Positions 34,832 to 43,687 are shown, numbered from the stretch's first letter. The stretch is 64,000 nt of DNA from Pseudomonas viridiflava (GCF_900583165.1 NZ_UTKY01000076.1:124001-188000); one strand, 5' to 3'. Made by a program: numbers and translations. Notes: generated from the sequence alone by a model not told the origin.

Positions 34832-34903
34832 AAATACTAGTCGATACATAAGTCGTTGACAATGTACTGTGGGCGCCCTCAACATCTGTATCGATCAGTA
34901 TTT
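34832..34903. promoter_or_regulatory. Mirrored 17-bp repeats, candidate TetR operators
   Basis: AAATACTAGTCGATACA at 34832-34848 and its near-exact inverse TGTATCGATCAGTATTT at 34887-34903 (15 of 17 match) flank a 38-nt centre. One copy lies 28 nt before the TetR gene and the other 22 nt before the MFS gene, as expected for a shared repressor. Confidence 0.7.
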
Positions 34904-34925
34904 AAATACCTCCAAGGAGTTTCCC

Positions 34926-36143
34926 GTGACACCCTCACTGACCTTATCAGCCTCATCCGAACGCCTGCCCATCGGCGCCTTGCTCGCCCTGGCCATGACC
35001 GGCTTCATCTGCATCGTCACCGAGACCCTGCCCGCCGGCCTGTTGCCGTTGATCAGCGAGGGGCTGGCAATTTCGCCGTCGATGGCGGGGCAGATGGTTA
35101 CCGCGTATGCGCTGGGCTCGGTGCTGGCGGTGATCCCGATGACCATTGCGACCCGTGGCTGGCGCCGGCGCAATGTGCTGCTGCTGACCATCGTCGGCTT
35201 TTTGCTGTTCAACTCCATCACCGCGTTGTCGTCCCATTACGGTGTAACCCTGGTAGCGCGGTTTTTTGCCGGTGTGGCGGCGGGGTTGGCCTGGAGCCTG
35301 CTGGCCGGTTACGCCCGGCGCATGGTCGCGCCGCATCAGCAAGGCAAAGCGCTGGCGTTGGCAATGGTCGGCACGCCGATTGCGCTGTCGTTGGGCGTGC
35401 CGTTGGGCACGTGGCTCGGTGGCCTGGTGGGGTGGCGCACCACATTCGGGCTGATGTCGGCGTTGACCTTGGTGCTGATCGTGTGGGTGCTGGTGAAGGT
35501 TCCGGACTATCCACCGCAAGCGGCGCATCAGCGCTTGTCGCTGGGCAAAGTGTTGACCACACCGGGCGTGCGGCCGGTATTGGCGGTGGTGATCAGTTGG
35601 ATGCTGGCCCATAACATTCTCTACACCTACATTGCACCGTTTGTGGCGCCAGCAGGGCTGGCCGAGCGGGTTGACCTGGTGCTGCTGGTGTTCGGGATTG
35701 CCGCCTTGGTGGGGATCTGGCTCACGGCCAAATTGGTTGAACCGTTACTGCGTAAAACCGTGTTGGTCAGCCTGGCGACCTTTGCACTGGTTAGCGTGGC
35801 GTTCGGTTTGCTGGGCAATCAGCCTCACGTTATTTACCTTGGCGTGGCCATCTGGGGCCTGAGCTTCGGCGGCGCAGCGACGTTGCTGCAAACCGCCCTG
35901 GCCGATGCGGCGGGCGATGGCGCAGACGTGGCGCTGTCGTTGAATGTGGTGGCGTGGAACAGCGCGATTGCCGGCAGCGGCGTGGTGGGCGGCGTCTTGC
36001 TGGATACTTGGGGCGTGGCGTCGTTCCCCTGGGCAATGATGGTTTTGATCGGCGTGTCGTTCGTGATCGCCTGGCGCGCGCACGGGCATGGGTTCAAACC
36101 TGGCGCGCGCAGTGCGGATAATCCTGCAGCAGTCGGGCACTAA
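34926..36143 (+). CDS. MFS transporter, sugar/drug efflux type
   Basis: A 405-aa major facilitator protein with twelve predicted membrane segments. The first (about 18-40) contains the FICIVTETLPAGLLPLIS motif of the AraJ/YdhP/NepI-type efflux group (DHA1 family). The typical A-motif loop after TM2 is modified (TRGWRRRN). It is expected to export sugars, nucleosides or drugs; the substrate is unknown. The GTG start at 34926 has AAGGAG 6 nt upstream. The divergent TetR gene suggests induction by its substrate. Confidence 0.9.
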   Translation: MTPSLTLSASSERLPIGALLALAMTGFICIVTETLPAGLLPLISEGLAISPSMAGQMVTAYALGSVLAVIPMTIATRGWRRRNVLLLTIVGFLLFNSITALSSHYGVTLVARFFAGVAAGLAWSLLAGYARRMVAPHQQGKALALAMVGTPIALSLGVPLGTWLGGLVGWRTTFGLMSALTLVLIVWVLVKVPDYPPQAAHQRLSLGKVLTTPGVRPVLAVVISWMLAHNILYTYIAPFVAPAGLAERVDLVLLVFGIAALVGIWLTAKLVEPLLRKTVLVSLATFALVSVAFGLLGNQPHVIYLGVAIWGLSFGGAATLLQTALADAAGDGADVALSLNVVAWNSAIAGSGVVGGVLLDTWGVASFPWAMMVLIGVSFVIAWRAHGHGFKPGARSADNPAAVGH

Positions 36144-36237
36144 TCCCACAATGCTCTGTCAATAAACCCTGCAATATCATCTACTTGGCTCCGCCCGTCG
36201 GAGCCTGCCGCCTGACTCCCTCTTGAAGATTCAATGC

Positions 36238-37029
36238 ATGCATTTACGCAAAATGGCAGTTGCCCTGTCGGCTCTTTTCTTAATCTCCACTGGGGCTCAT
36301 GCCCGGGCCGTGGCGGACCTTTATTCCCATCAGGAAAAACAACTGTCGTTCGACAGCTGCGCCGAACTGTTCCCCACTGCCACGCCGATCAAGACCGCTA
36401 CCGTACCCACTGCCATGAAGCCTTTGGCGCTGTGCTCGGACCACTTTGCGGTGCTCTATTCGCAAACCAGCAAGACCCCATTGGTGGTAGTCGAGCGCCT
36501 GAACGCGGCACAGTTGAAAGACGCCAAGGGTGAAGAGCGCACCAACCAGTTCTACGCCGACCCGCGTATTCCCAAAAACGGGCGCGCCGAGCTGAGCGAC
36601 TACCGCGCCCAGCACATGGACCGTGGCCACCAATCCCCGGCCGCTGACGCACCCGATGCCAACGCCATGGCCCAGTCATTTGCGCTGTCGAATATGGTGC
36701 CGCAAGACCCTACCAACAACCGCAAGATCTGGAGCAAGGTCGAGGCCGATGTGCGCAAGTTTGCCTTGCGTGCCGGCGGCGATGTGTATGTGTTCACCGG
36801 GCCGCTGTTCGACGCGGGCCACAGCACCATTGGCGATAATAAAGTGTGGGTGCCGACGCGGCTGTTCAAGCTGGTGTACGACGCATCGTCCAAACGTGCC
36901 TGGGCGTATGTGCTACCCAACGCTGAAACCCGCATCCAGAAACCGATGGACTACGACACCTTTGTGAAAAGCACCGGCCTGAAGCTGCTGGGCAATCTGC
37001 CGGTGTCGGGCTCGGTGGGGCGTGGTTGA
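36238..37029 (+). CDS. Secreted DNA/RNA non-specific endonuclease
   Basis: A 263-aa protein with a signal peptide (MHLRKMAVALSALFLISTGA, cleavage after AHA near residue 23). It carries the ENDO/NucA-type nuclease core, with active-site motif MDRGHQSPAAD (His about 129) and the metal-binding Asn region SNMVPQDPTNNRKIW. Such enzymes cut DNA and RNA without sequence preference and act outside the cytoplasm, for nutrient scavenging or eDNA turnover. The ATG at 36238 is preferred although its ribosome site is weak; an in-frame TTG at 36223 is an alternative. No dedicated immunity gene is adjacent, consistent with export. Confidence 0.9.
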   Translation: MHLRKMAVALSALFLISTGAHARAVADLYSHQEKQLSFDSCAELFPTATPIKTATVPTAMKPLALCSDHFAVLYSQTSKTPLVVVERLNAAQLKDAKGEERTNQFYADPRIPKNGRAELSDYRAQHMDRGHQSPAADAPDANAMAQSFALSNMVPQDPTNNRKIWSKVEADVRKFALRAGGDVYVFTGPLFDAGHSTIGDNKVWVPTRLFKLVYDASSKRAWAYVLPNAETRIQKPMDYDTFVKSTGLKLLGNLPVSGSVGRG

Positions 37030-37032
37030 TCG

Positions 37033-37239
37033 TTATTTGGACTTTTTCAGCGCCTTCAGGCGTTGCGTAGCGCGCTGCACGGCGGCCATCTTTTCGGGAC
37101 GCTTCATGCGTTTCCATTTGCGGATGTCGTCTTTGGTGCGGCCGCAACTCACGCAGAGGTCGCCGCTGAGCTGGCAGATGGAAATACAGGGGTTTTCGAT
37201 GTCTTTGGCCAAGGGAGTCGCCCTTTGAAATACGGTCAA
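37033..37239 (-). CDS. DUF1289 domain protein, 68 aa
   Basis: A small cysteine-rich protein with NPCISICQLSGDLCVSCGRT, the four-cysteine DUF1289 signature, followed by a basic helix (KWKRMKRPEKMAAVQRATQR). It probably binds a metal; function unknown. It converges on the nuclease gene with a 3-nt gap. No clear ribosome site precedes the chosen ATG. Confidence 0.85.
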   Translation of the reverse strand: MTVFQRATPLAKDIENPCISICQLSGDLCVSCGRTKDDIRKWKRMKRPEKMAAVQRATQRLKALKKSK

Positions 37240-37240
37240 G

Positions 37241-37340
37241 GTGGGAGCTGGCCTGCCTGCGAAAACGGTGGTGCAGGCCCAGCATCTCTATGGTTAATGC
37301 CGCCGTCTTCGCAACCTCGCTAACGCTCGACAGCTCCCAC
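37241..37340. repeat. REP-type element with GTGGGAGCTG arms
   Basis: GTGGGAGCTGGCCTGCCTGC at the left and an inverted CAGCTCCCAC end at 37340. The last 40 nt (37301-37340) are the inverse of 60101-60140 with only three differences, so the two loci share a mobile or dispersed repeat. Confidence 0.75.
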
Positions 37341-37419
37341 AGTTGCCTAAGGTGTTTTTCGAGTGGCAGGCAACCATGCCATCATTCGCTACCCCTATTC
37401 AAATATACCGAGAGACACC

Positions 37420-38631
37420 ATGACGCCCTCGCTTCCCATGACCCCCGCGCGCAAGCCCCTTGCGCCGCTGGTGGCCTTTATCATCCTGGTGCTCGGCGCC
37501 TTGTTCCTGCAAAACAGCGTGGGCTCGTCCCAGGTACTGTTGCTGGTGGTCGGCGCCGCGCTGGGCCTCACCCTCTACCACGCCGCTTTCGGTTTCACAT
37601 CGGCCTGGCGCGTGTTTATCAACGAGCGCCGGGGTGCGGGCTTGCGTGCGCAGATGGTGATGCTGGCGTTGGCGGTGTTGCTGTTCTTCCCGGCGTTGGG
37701 CGCGGGCACGCTGTTTGGTCAGCCGGTGGTCGGGCTGGTGGCGCCGGCTGGGGTGTCGGTGGTGTTTGGCGCCTTTATCTTCGGCATCGGCATGCAACTC
37801 GGCGGCGGCTGTGCATCAGGCACGCTGTTCACCGTAGGCGGTGGCAATGCGCGCATGCTGGTGACGCTGCTGTTTTTCATCTGCGGCTCGTTGATCGCGA
37901 CCCACCACGTGGACTGGTGGTTCGCCTTGCCGGCGTTCCCGGCGGTATCCATCGTCAAGAGCTTTGGCGCGGGGCCTGCCATGGGCTTGAGCCTGGCGGT
38001 ATTTGCGCTGATCGCCTGGGTGACGGTGCGTCTTGAGAAAGGCCGTCATGGCCAGTTGGAAGAAGGCGTGACCAGTGAGCACACCGGCCTGCGCCGCTTT
38101 TTGCGCGGGCCGTGGCCCTTGCTATGGGGCGCCATTGGCCTGGCACTGCTCAACTACGCCACCCTCGCTTTGGCGGGTCGACCATGGGGCATCACCTCGG
38201 CGTTCGCATTATGGGGCGCCAAGGTCGCGAGCGGCCTGGGTGTGAACGTGACCAGTTGGGCGTTCTGGCAAATGCCGGGCAATGCCAAAGCCCTGGCTGC
38301 GCCGGTGTGGGAAGACATTACCAGCGTGATGGACATCGGCATCGTGCTCGGCGCGCTGTTGGCCGCCGGCCTGGCCGGACGTTTCGCCCCCAGCCTGAAA
38401 ATCCCCGCCCGCTCGCTGGTGGCTGCGGTGATCGGCGGTCTGCTGCTCGGCTACGGCTCGCGTCTGGCGTACGGCTGCAACATTGGCGCGTATTTCAGCG
38501 GCATCGCCTCCGGCAGCTTGCATGGCTGGGTATGGCTGGTGGCGGCGTTTATCGGTAATGGCGTGGGGGTGCGGTTGCGCCCGTGGTTCTTTGAAGGCGA
38601 GCGGCGGCAGGTCGGTTTGACCGGCTGCTGA
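37420..38631 (+). CDS. YeeE/YedE family transporter
   Basis: A 403-aa inner-membrane protein with about ten hydrophobic segments in two repeats. Each half carries a Gly/Cys-rich pore motif: GMQLGGGCASGTLFTVGGGN in the first and YGCNIGAYFSGIASGS in the second. These match the YeeE/YedE (TsuA-like) family that imports thiosulfate or related sulfur compounds through conserved cysteines. No TusA-like partner gene is adjacent, so the exact substrate is unsettled. The start at 37420 has GAGAG upstream. Confidence 0.9.
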   Translation: MTPSLPMTPARKPLAPLVAFIILVLGALFLQNSVGSSQVLLLVVGAALGLTLYHAAFGFTSAWRVFINERRGAGLRAQMVMLALAVLLFFPALGAGTLFGQPVVGLVAPAGVSVVFGAFIFGIGMQLGGGCASGTLFTVGGGNARMLVTLLFFICGSLIATHHVDWWFALPAFPAVSIVKSFGAGPAMGLSLAVFALIAWVTVRLEKGRHGQLEEGVTSEHTGLRRFLRGPWPLLWGAIGLALLNYATLALAGRPWGITSAFALWGAKVASGLGVNVTSWAFWQMPGNAKALAAPVWEDITSVMDIGIVLGALLAAGLAGRFAPSLKIPARSLVAAVIGGLLLGYGSRLAYGCNIGAYFSGIASGSLHGWVWLVAAFIGNGVGVRLRPWFFEGERRQVGLTGC

Positions 38632-38638
38632 AATCCCT

Positions 38639-38800
38639 TCAGCTCTCGGCAGGCGGTACCGGGTTTTCAACCGACTCAGCGTCAAGCTTCAACCGGTCCG
38701 CTTTGCTGATGTAGCGATCCTTGGATTTGGGCGCCAGTTTGGCACTGGCCTTTTTGGCTTTGGCCTTGAAGAGCTGCTGGAGTTTTTTTTGGCGATTCAT
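38639..38800 (-). CDS. DUF2986 small basic protein, 53 aa
   Basis: Starts MNRQKKLQQLFKAKAKKASA and continues with KLAPKSKDRYISKADRLKLD, the DUF2986 pattern of small lysine-rich proteins in gammaproteobacteria. The basic N-terminal half suggests nucleic-acid or ribosome contact, but no function is known. CGGTAAG lies upstream of the ATG. Convergent with the YeeE/YedE gene. Confidence 0.85.
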   Translation of the reverse strand: MNRQKKLQQLFKAKAKKASAKLAPKSKDRYISKADRLKLDAESVENPVPPAES

Positions 38801-38901
38801 GACGTCTTACCGGGGTTGTGAATGCCGGGATGATACCAGTTTAAAAAAACGCCGCCGTTGCCTGGTGCGTTTTTAACTTAGGCCACTGCAGGTTGTCGAC
38901 G

Positions 38902-40137
38902 TCATTGCGGCGTGATGCTTCTGGCCAGCCCGGCAGCCCAGGCCGCTTTCATCTTTTCTCCCACCGATTCGAACGCTGAGTGTGTGCTTTGGTACTCCGA
39001 AAGCTCTTGCAGCGCGCGACTCATGCCACCGTGCACTCGTGCAAGTAATTCGTTGCAGCGTGCTTCTGTCAAATTGCAGGAGCTGCGTCCGAATTGGGCC
39101 AACAATTGACGCTTGGGCCAGGCCTTCGAACCGCCAAGCAACAACCCTAAAATGTCATTGCTTCGGTACACCGTGGTGGTGACCAAGTCGTAAGCAGGCG
39201 CGAGCCAAATGTCGGCGTCCTCCGCGCAGTGCTCATAGAGCAAGCCAAAATTTTTCAGATGTGCGTCACCATTCTGGATACCCGCAGAGAGCGCCACCAT
39301 CATGAAGAAGTCCTCCAATGCCTTCGTCAATCGGTAGGGCGACACAAAGGATTTGATCAGCTTCGCGCAGCCCTGGTAGCTACCGTCGTATTTCCTCGAC
39401 GTACCCCATGCGGATAGAACGCACATGTCTTCAAACCCGAGGTATGCGCCATCGCCGATATCGAAGCGCTTCACCACCAGTAGCTTCCCTTGTTCGCCAA
39501 GCTGACATTCAGGAACCTCAAGACCCGCGTGAAAGGCTGCCCGCATGCAGAAAAACTCATTGGCGGCCAATTGGGGGAAGTCCGCTTCGTTGAATGCCTT
39601 GACCAGGTGCGTAGCGCCGCGATGGGCGAGGCGTGCGATATCGCGATCGTCAACATCGCGTATCAATACTTTCGGTTGAACGCCTGAAACCCCTGAATAA
39701 GCGGCATAGGTTTTCATCAGGTCATCAAACAGATCCCTGGCGCCGTCATGGATTAGCAGCTCAGATAACTTGATTTCAGGCAACCCAGGATGATCTGCAT
39801 CATGCGACACGCTGATTCGGCCGAGCTGGTAGGGGCCAACAATACCCAGCAAGGTAAAGTCATCAAACCCGCGCACAGACTTGCTGAAACGGCGGATCAG
39901 CTCATCTTTTAGATGACCTTCAGGAATGTGCATCTCAAACAGCGGATGAATGCCGTATTCCCAGTTATAGCTCTCCAGGCGCACCGGCATGGTCAGCGAG
40001 ACCGCTTCCTTTCCCGCTACCGTCGGGTAATAGGAAAAAACCGAATCGCGCTTGTTTTCGGTGCCGCGTCCCAATGTGCCCGCTGGCACGCCTCCTACGC
40101 CTATATACAGCTGTTCGCTCTGTTTACTCATGGACAT
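38902..40137 (-). CDS. HipA family kinase toxin
   Basis: A 411-aa HipA-type Ser/Thr kinase, the toxin of a type II toxin-antitoxin pair. The N-terminal subdomain (about 1-110) precedes the kinase region with THLVKAF (about 180), LLVVKRFD and the catalytic NGDAHLKNFGLLY, then AYDLVTTTVY. In E. coli, HipA inactivates glutamyl-tRNA synthetase and causes persistence; the target here is unknown. The start at 40137 overlaps the end of the antitoxin gene by 14 nt; an internal ATG at 40131 is equally possible. Active-site residues look intact. Confidence 0.9.
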   Translation of the reverse strand: MSMSKQSEQLYIGVGGVPAGTLGRGTENKRDSVFSYYPTVAGKEAVSLTMPVRLESYNWEYGIHPLFEMHIPEGHLKDELIRRFSKSVRGFDDFTLLGIVGPYQLGRISVSHDADHPGLPEIKLSELLIHDGARDLFDDLMKTYAAYSGVSGVQPKVLIRDVDDRDIARLAHRGATHLVKAFNEADFPQLAANEFFCMRAAFHAGLEVPECQLGEQGKLLVVKRFDIGDGAYLGFEDMCVLSAWGTSRKYDGSYQGCAKLIKSFVSPYRLTKALEDFFMMVALSAGIQNGDAHLKNFGLLYEHCAEDADIWLAPAYDLVTTTVYRSNDILGLLLGGSKAWPKRQLLAQFGRSSCNLTEARCNELLARVHGGMSRALQELSEYQSTHSAFESVGEKMKAAWAAGLARSITPQ

Positions 40138-40381
40138 TTTCTACCTTGAGTTCGTCGAGTGTTTTGCGTCGTCGTTTAGGCGTAGCGGTCAATTCGTAAC
40201 CCAGGCCTTCAAGTATCGCCACGACTTTACGAATCCCGACTTCAGGAATGGTGTTGTTTTCGATCCCCGAGATCGTTGCGCGACTCATGCCGTGCCGCTG
40301 TGCAAGCTGGCTTTGGGAGAGCCCGGCGGCTTTGCGCAGGGTTTTGATGAGAGGACCGAGTTCATTCATATAAATTTGCAT
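40124..40381 (-). CDS. HipB-like HTH antitoxin/repressor
   Basis: An 85-aa Xre-type helix-turn-helix protein (HTH about residues 12-65: LRKAAGLSQSQLAQRHGMSR, then ATISGIEN) with a basic tail. It is the antitoxin and autorepressor partner of the overlapping HipA gene. The ATG at 40381 lies inside the first operator palindrome; the next ATG at 40369 is a realistic alternative start, and neither has a strong ribosome site, so a short or leaderless mRNA is possible. Confidence 0.9.
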   Translation of the reverse strand: MQIYMNELGPLIKTLRKAAGLSQSQLAQRHGMSRATISGIENNTIPEVGIRKVVAILEGLGYELTATPKRRRKTLDELKVENVHE

Positions 40382-40433
40382 CTTATATGATGCATTGTCA
40401 GGGTTTTATTGATTTTTGCATCGTATTTGATGC
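40378..40433. promoter_or_regulatory. Twin operators before hipBA, GCATC-N6-GATGC
   Basis: GCATCTTATATGATGC (40378-40393) and GCATCGTATTTGATGC (40418-40433) are two copies of the same palindrome with identical 5-bp arms. Their centres lie 40 bp apart, close to four helix turns, so two dimers could bind one face of the DNA. Their position at the antitoxin start fits HipB autoregulation (E. coli HipB also binds spaced palindromes). Confidence 0.82.
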
Positions 40434-40439
40434 GCAAAG

Positions 40440-41498
40440 CTATGGGTAGCTTTTTCTTTTAACGGCTACCGTCTGGGCTAGAAACGCCGTGATCAACCCC
40501 ACCACCTGTTGCTGAATCACCTCTCGCGGCCGAGCCCCTTCGCCATCGTGGCAAATCATCCCGTCCCCCGGCGAGCTTTCCTCAATCAGCGCCTCACCCG
40601 TCGGTTTGCAAATCGCCATAAAGCTGAAGTGGGTGGCATCGTTGATCTTCAGGTACTGCGTCGAGGCCTTGGGCAGGCGCCTTGCCAAGTCGGCAGACTC
40701 CAGCTCTGCCGGCAACTCCGGCTCGGCCACACCTGCAGCAAGTACCAGCACCGGCACCTTGAATGCAGCCAAGCTGGCATCGGTCATGCCGCGTGACAGG
40801 CCCAGGTCCAGGGACACCACGGCGCTGATGCGTGTGTCGCGCAGGTCGGTGGCCAATTCGGCCTTCGACGCGGCGGTGCTGGCGGTGTTCACCTTCTGGT
40901 AGGCCTTGCAGCCGGAGAGTTGCGGGTGGGCTTGGCAGTCTTGGGTGAACAAATCGGGGTCGAAGCGTGCACCGCCGATTTCCAGTACGGTCCAGCCACC
41001 GAGGGAGTGGCCGATAGCGGCAATCTTGCCGTTCGCCACCGCGCCGAATTGCTTCGGTTGCGCGAGCACCGCATCGATAGCCCTGCTCAAGTCTTTGGGC
41101 CGCTGCCACAACTGCGCGGCGGCTTCTGGGCTGCGATCCTTGCTGGTGGTGCCGGGGTGATTGACCGCTGCAACGATATACCCCCGGTGCGCCAACGCAC
41201 TGGCCAGCCACACCTGATTGCCCCAACTGCCACCGTTGCCGTGGGAGATCACCACCAAGGGGTGGTCTCCGCTGGCCGGTGGCGCATCCGGTACGGCGAG
41301 GGCGCCGAAGAACACCGCGTCATCGCGGATCAACTCGGGCGTGGCGGTGGTAGCGGCGGGGTACCAGACGACCATCTGCAGTGGGCGCTGGTTCTGTGGG
41401 TCAGGAACCGTGGTGTTCTGGAAACCGATGGGCGTGTTATCGGCGAATGCGGGCGTGGCGAGGCAAATCAGGCACAGCGCGGCGAAGGTGGCTCTCAT
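40440..41498 (-). CDS. Periplasmic alpha/beta hydrolase
   Basis: A 352-aa protein with a signal peptide (MRATFAALCLICLATPAFA). The alpha/beta-hydrolase fold shows the oxyanion region VVISHGNGG, the nucleophile elbow GHSLGG (Ser about 163), and a likely acid and His later (INDATHFSF). It resembles the PAF-acetylhydrolase/dienelactone-hydrolase-like predicted esterases. The substrate is unknown. It ends 6 nt before the hip operators on the same strand as hipBA but is transcribed away from them, so no functional link is implied. Confidence 0.88.
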   Translation of the reverse strand: MRATFAALCLICLATPAFADNTPIGFQNTTVPDPQNQRPLQMVVWYPAATTATPELIRDDAVFFGALAVPDAPPASGDHPLVVISHGNGGSWGNQVWLASALAHRGYIVAAVNHPGTTSKDRSPEAAAQLWQRPKDLSRAIDAVLAQPKQFGAVANGKIAAIGHSLGGWTVLEIGGARFDPDLFTQDCQAHPQLSGCKAYQKVNTASTAASKAELATDLRDTRISAVVSLDLGLSRGMTDASLAAFKVPVLVLAAGVAEPELPAELESADLARRLPKASTQYLKINDATHFSFMAICKPTGEALIEESSPGDGMICHDGEGARPREVIQQQVVGLITAFLAQTVAVKRKSYP

Positions 41499-41746
41499 TA
41501 TTTTTTATCGTCCTTGATATGAGGGGGGCCAAGCATGCCCGCAAATCGCAGTTTTGGGTAGAGGGGAGGCGGGACTAGGAAGTTGCTCACGTATTCCTAC
41601 TTCTAAGTATGTCGGAGTAGTCCTTCGTGATTTTAGGAAGTTGATGGGTTTATTAAGTTAATAATTCGTGCAAGCCTAGGGGCGTGATTTTTACAGTTGG
41701 CTTGATTTGAACCCTAGTGTCGATTCCTGACTTTATGGTGGTGAGT

Positions 41747-42253
41747 ATGAAAAGCTCGAATGTGTATGCGTGTGGTGTTCGTTCGAAAAGAGCTCGATTT
41801 GCGTTGTTGGCTGCCTTGGTAATGTCTGTTAGCGGCGCCGTGCATGCAGCAGAAGGACGTATTACGAAGTCCGCTGCGCCGAATGCGGTGCTTGTTTTAT
41901 CTAACTCCAATACCATGCCTGGTACGGGGTTTGTGATTTTTAGTGTTTTGAATTCGGACTTTCCCTCAAGTACAGCTCTCGATCCCAAACAGCTGGTAGA
42001 CATTCAATGGAGTGCAACTTATTATCCTGATAGTATTGGTGAAATTGTTGAGTTGTGTTACCAGCGTACCTTTAGTTCTCCTGAGGATTGTAGGCGTATT
42101 CGTCCAAATTCTTCGGGGACGCTACTAGATTTTAGCGGTGAGTTTATCGGTTATGTTTCTCGGGTTAAGATTTATCATAGAGTATTAGGTGGGACACCAC
42201 GCTACACCCGGCCCGCGGGTGTTGATTCAGTAGTGCTCAGGTATAAGTATTAA
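41747..42253 (+). CDS. Putative exported protein, 168 aa
   Basis: Not recognised. A signal peptide is visible (RARFALLAALVMSVSGAVHA, cleavage about residue 30), after which the protein is beta-rich: AVLVLSNSN, GFVIFSVL, VKIYHRVLGG, SVVLRYKY at the end. A Cys pair (ELCYQRTFSSPEDC) could form a disulfide. The DNA is clearly AT-richer than the surroundings, with codons such as AAT, TTT and TTA, suggesting acquired DNA. The ATG at 41747 with GGTGGTGAG upstream is preferred over an earlier GTG at 41717. Confidence 0.65.
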   Translation: MKSSNVYACGVRSKRARFALLAALVMSVSGAVHAAEGRITKSAAPNAVLVLSNSNTMPGTGFVIFSVLNSDFPSSTALDPKQLVDIQWSATYYPDSIGEIVELCYQRTFSSPEDCRRIRPNSSGTLLDFSGEFIGYVSRVKIYHRVLGGTPRYTRPAGVDSVVLRYKY

Positions 42254-42358
42254 GGCGTTGAGGGTGTCTGGTACTTGTTTATGTCGGGCACCTTTTAAGT
42301 AAGCAGGTCCTTTTATTATGTGGCAGCGTCGCTGCTCTCCTTTGCAAGGAGAATACCC

Positions 42359-43687
42359 ATGAATACGATCAATCCTCATATATCGTCTTATAACCGAATG
42401 ACAACAGATCGTTCCGCCAGTGCGTCTGACGTGTCTTCGAACTTCTCTGATAAGCAAGTGATGGAAGCGAATGCCTCTACCAGCCGCGACGTTACAGATA
42501 CCACTGTCTCAATCCTGGCCCGTCAATTGAGCGAGGCTGCAACGCGTGTTGGCAAGCAGAGTGACAACCCGCTGCACGCCGTTACCGGCGATAACTATCC
42601 CGCCAACAAAGCACGACACGATGCAGAACGTCCCAACACCGACAACCCGGAACTCCTGGCACGCGCCCGGCAAGCCACGGGCTTCATAGGCGGTGTCGAC
42701 AGCAACCCTTTTAAAGGGTTGGCGCGTGATCAACTAAGTCTGATCGCACGGGACGAAGGCGGCCCGTTCACCGTCAATGAGCGCCGCGCCGCGTGGGAAG
42801 AGCTTCAGCCAATAGCTCCCCCAGCGGCTGCCAATCCGAAACCGACCCCTGTTAACGGCCGAGAGATCATGATCTCTATCCTATTCAACGGCACTGAACC
42901 TCCGGTCGCCAAGCCACCGATGACAGCACAGAACGGCGCTCAAAACTCCAGCGACTTCCTAACCCTCGAGGATCGGGCCGTGGTAGCGGATATGTACGCT
43001 TATGCCAAGGAACAAGGTGCTGATCTTACATTTGTCACTGCATTGGCCACGACGTTGGGCCACTACCGCCATCAGAGTGACGGTCGCCAAAACGGTGGCG
43101 GCAATACCGGCTATGACAGCGAGGGGTACCGAGTGACGTTTGATTACAAACCAGACGGCGCCGCACTTGCCTCAAGCATCCTGACCGGTTCGGCGATCAA
43201 CAGCACCCGTATCGACCAGGGCTTTTTACGATACATCCTGAATCCGGATCATGGCGCGTTCGAAAATGTGGGCGGCATACCCTTCCTGGAGCGGATGGTG
43301 AAGAAATTCTCCGATGAAGGTGCGGCTCAACCCCCACTCGGCAGTGAGTTCGCCACCTACAAAAAGGTCAGGTACGAGGACCATATCGTTCAAACCACGA
43401 ACAAAAACATCAGACTCCCGCCCTCCAAGGCACTTGTCGCTAGAGTCAACGACGTATGGACCCTCACCGAACTAGGAAAGTCCGAAGGCTACATATTGGA
43501 CAAAGCAACTGGCCGTGTGAGCAAGCCAAAGCAGCTGCCCCTCGAAGTTACGTCGCCGCTGGCCCCTCAGCGTAAAACAACCAGACCCACCTTCCTGGAC
43601 GCCCTACGCGAAACCCGCGATCAACTCGCCACGCGGCGCATCTGGCCCGGCCATCTCTTTAAGCTGATGAAAAACTACAAGCCCTGA
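42359..43687 (+). CDS. Unrecognised 442-aa protein, possible secreted effector
   Basis: I do not recognise the family. The first 60 residues are rich in Ser, Thr, Asn and Asp and poor in hydrophobics (MNTINPHISSYNRMTTDRSA), as in type III secretion substrates, and there is no Sec signal or membrane segment. The central region (about 200-330) looks folded (LEDRAVVADMYAYAKEQGAD, then FVTALATTLGHYRH). The C-terminus is basic (RRIWPGHLFKLMKNYKP). AAGGAG precedes the ATG at 42359. I found no clear hrp box upstream. The secretion idea rests on composition only. Confidence 0.65.
   Translation: MNTINPHISSYNRMTTDRSASASDVSSNFSDKQVMEANASTSRDVTDTTVSILARQLSEAATRVGKQSDNPLHAVTGDNYPANKARHDAERPNTDNPELLARARQATGFIGGVDSNPFKGLARDQLSLIARDEGGPFTVNERRAAWEELQPIAPPAAANPKPTPVNGREIMISILFNGTEPPVAKPPMTAQNGAQNSSDFLTLEDRAVVADMYAYAKEQGADLTFVTALATTLGHYRHQSDGRQNGGGNTGYDSEGYRVTFDYKPDGAALASSILTGSAINSTRIDQGFLRYILNPDHGAFENVGGIPFLERMVKKFSDEGAAQPPLGSEFATYKKVRYEDHIVQTTNKNIRLPPSKALVARVNDVWTLTELGKSEGYILDKATGRVSKPKQLPLEVTSPLAPQRKTTRPTFLDALRETRDQLATRRIWPGHLFKLMKNYKP

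Noticed and set aside
41653..42003. Minus-strand open frame of 116 codons
   Set aside because: It lies inside and opposite the exported-protein gene at 41747-42253, which has a signal peptide and ribosome site; the minus frame has neither.
42250..42358. hrp box upstream of the 442-aa protein
   Set aside because: I looked for GGAACC followed by CCAC at 15-17 nt spacing and did not find it.
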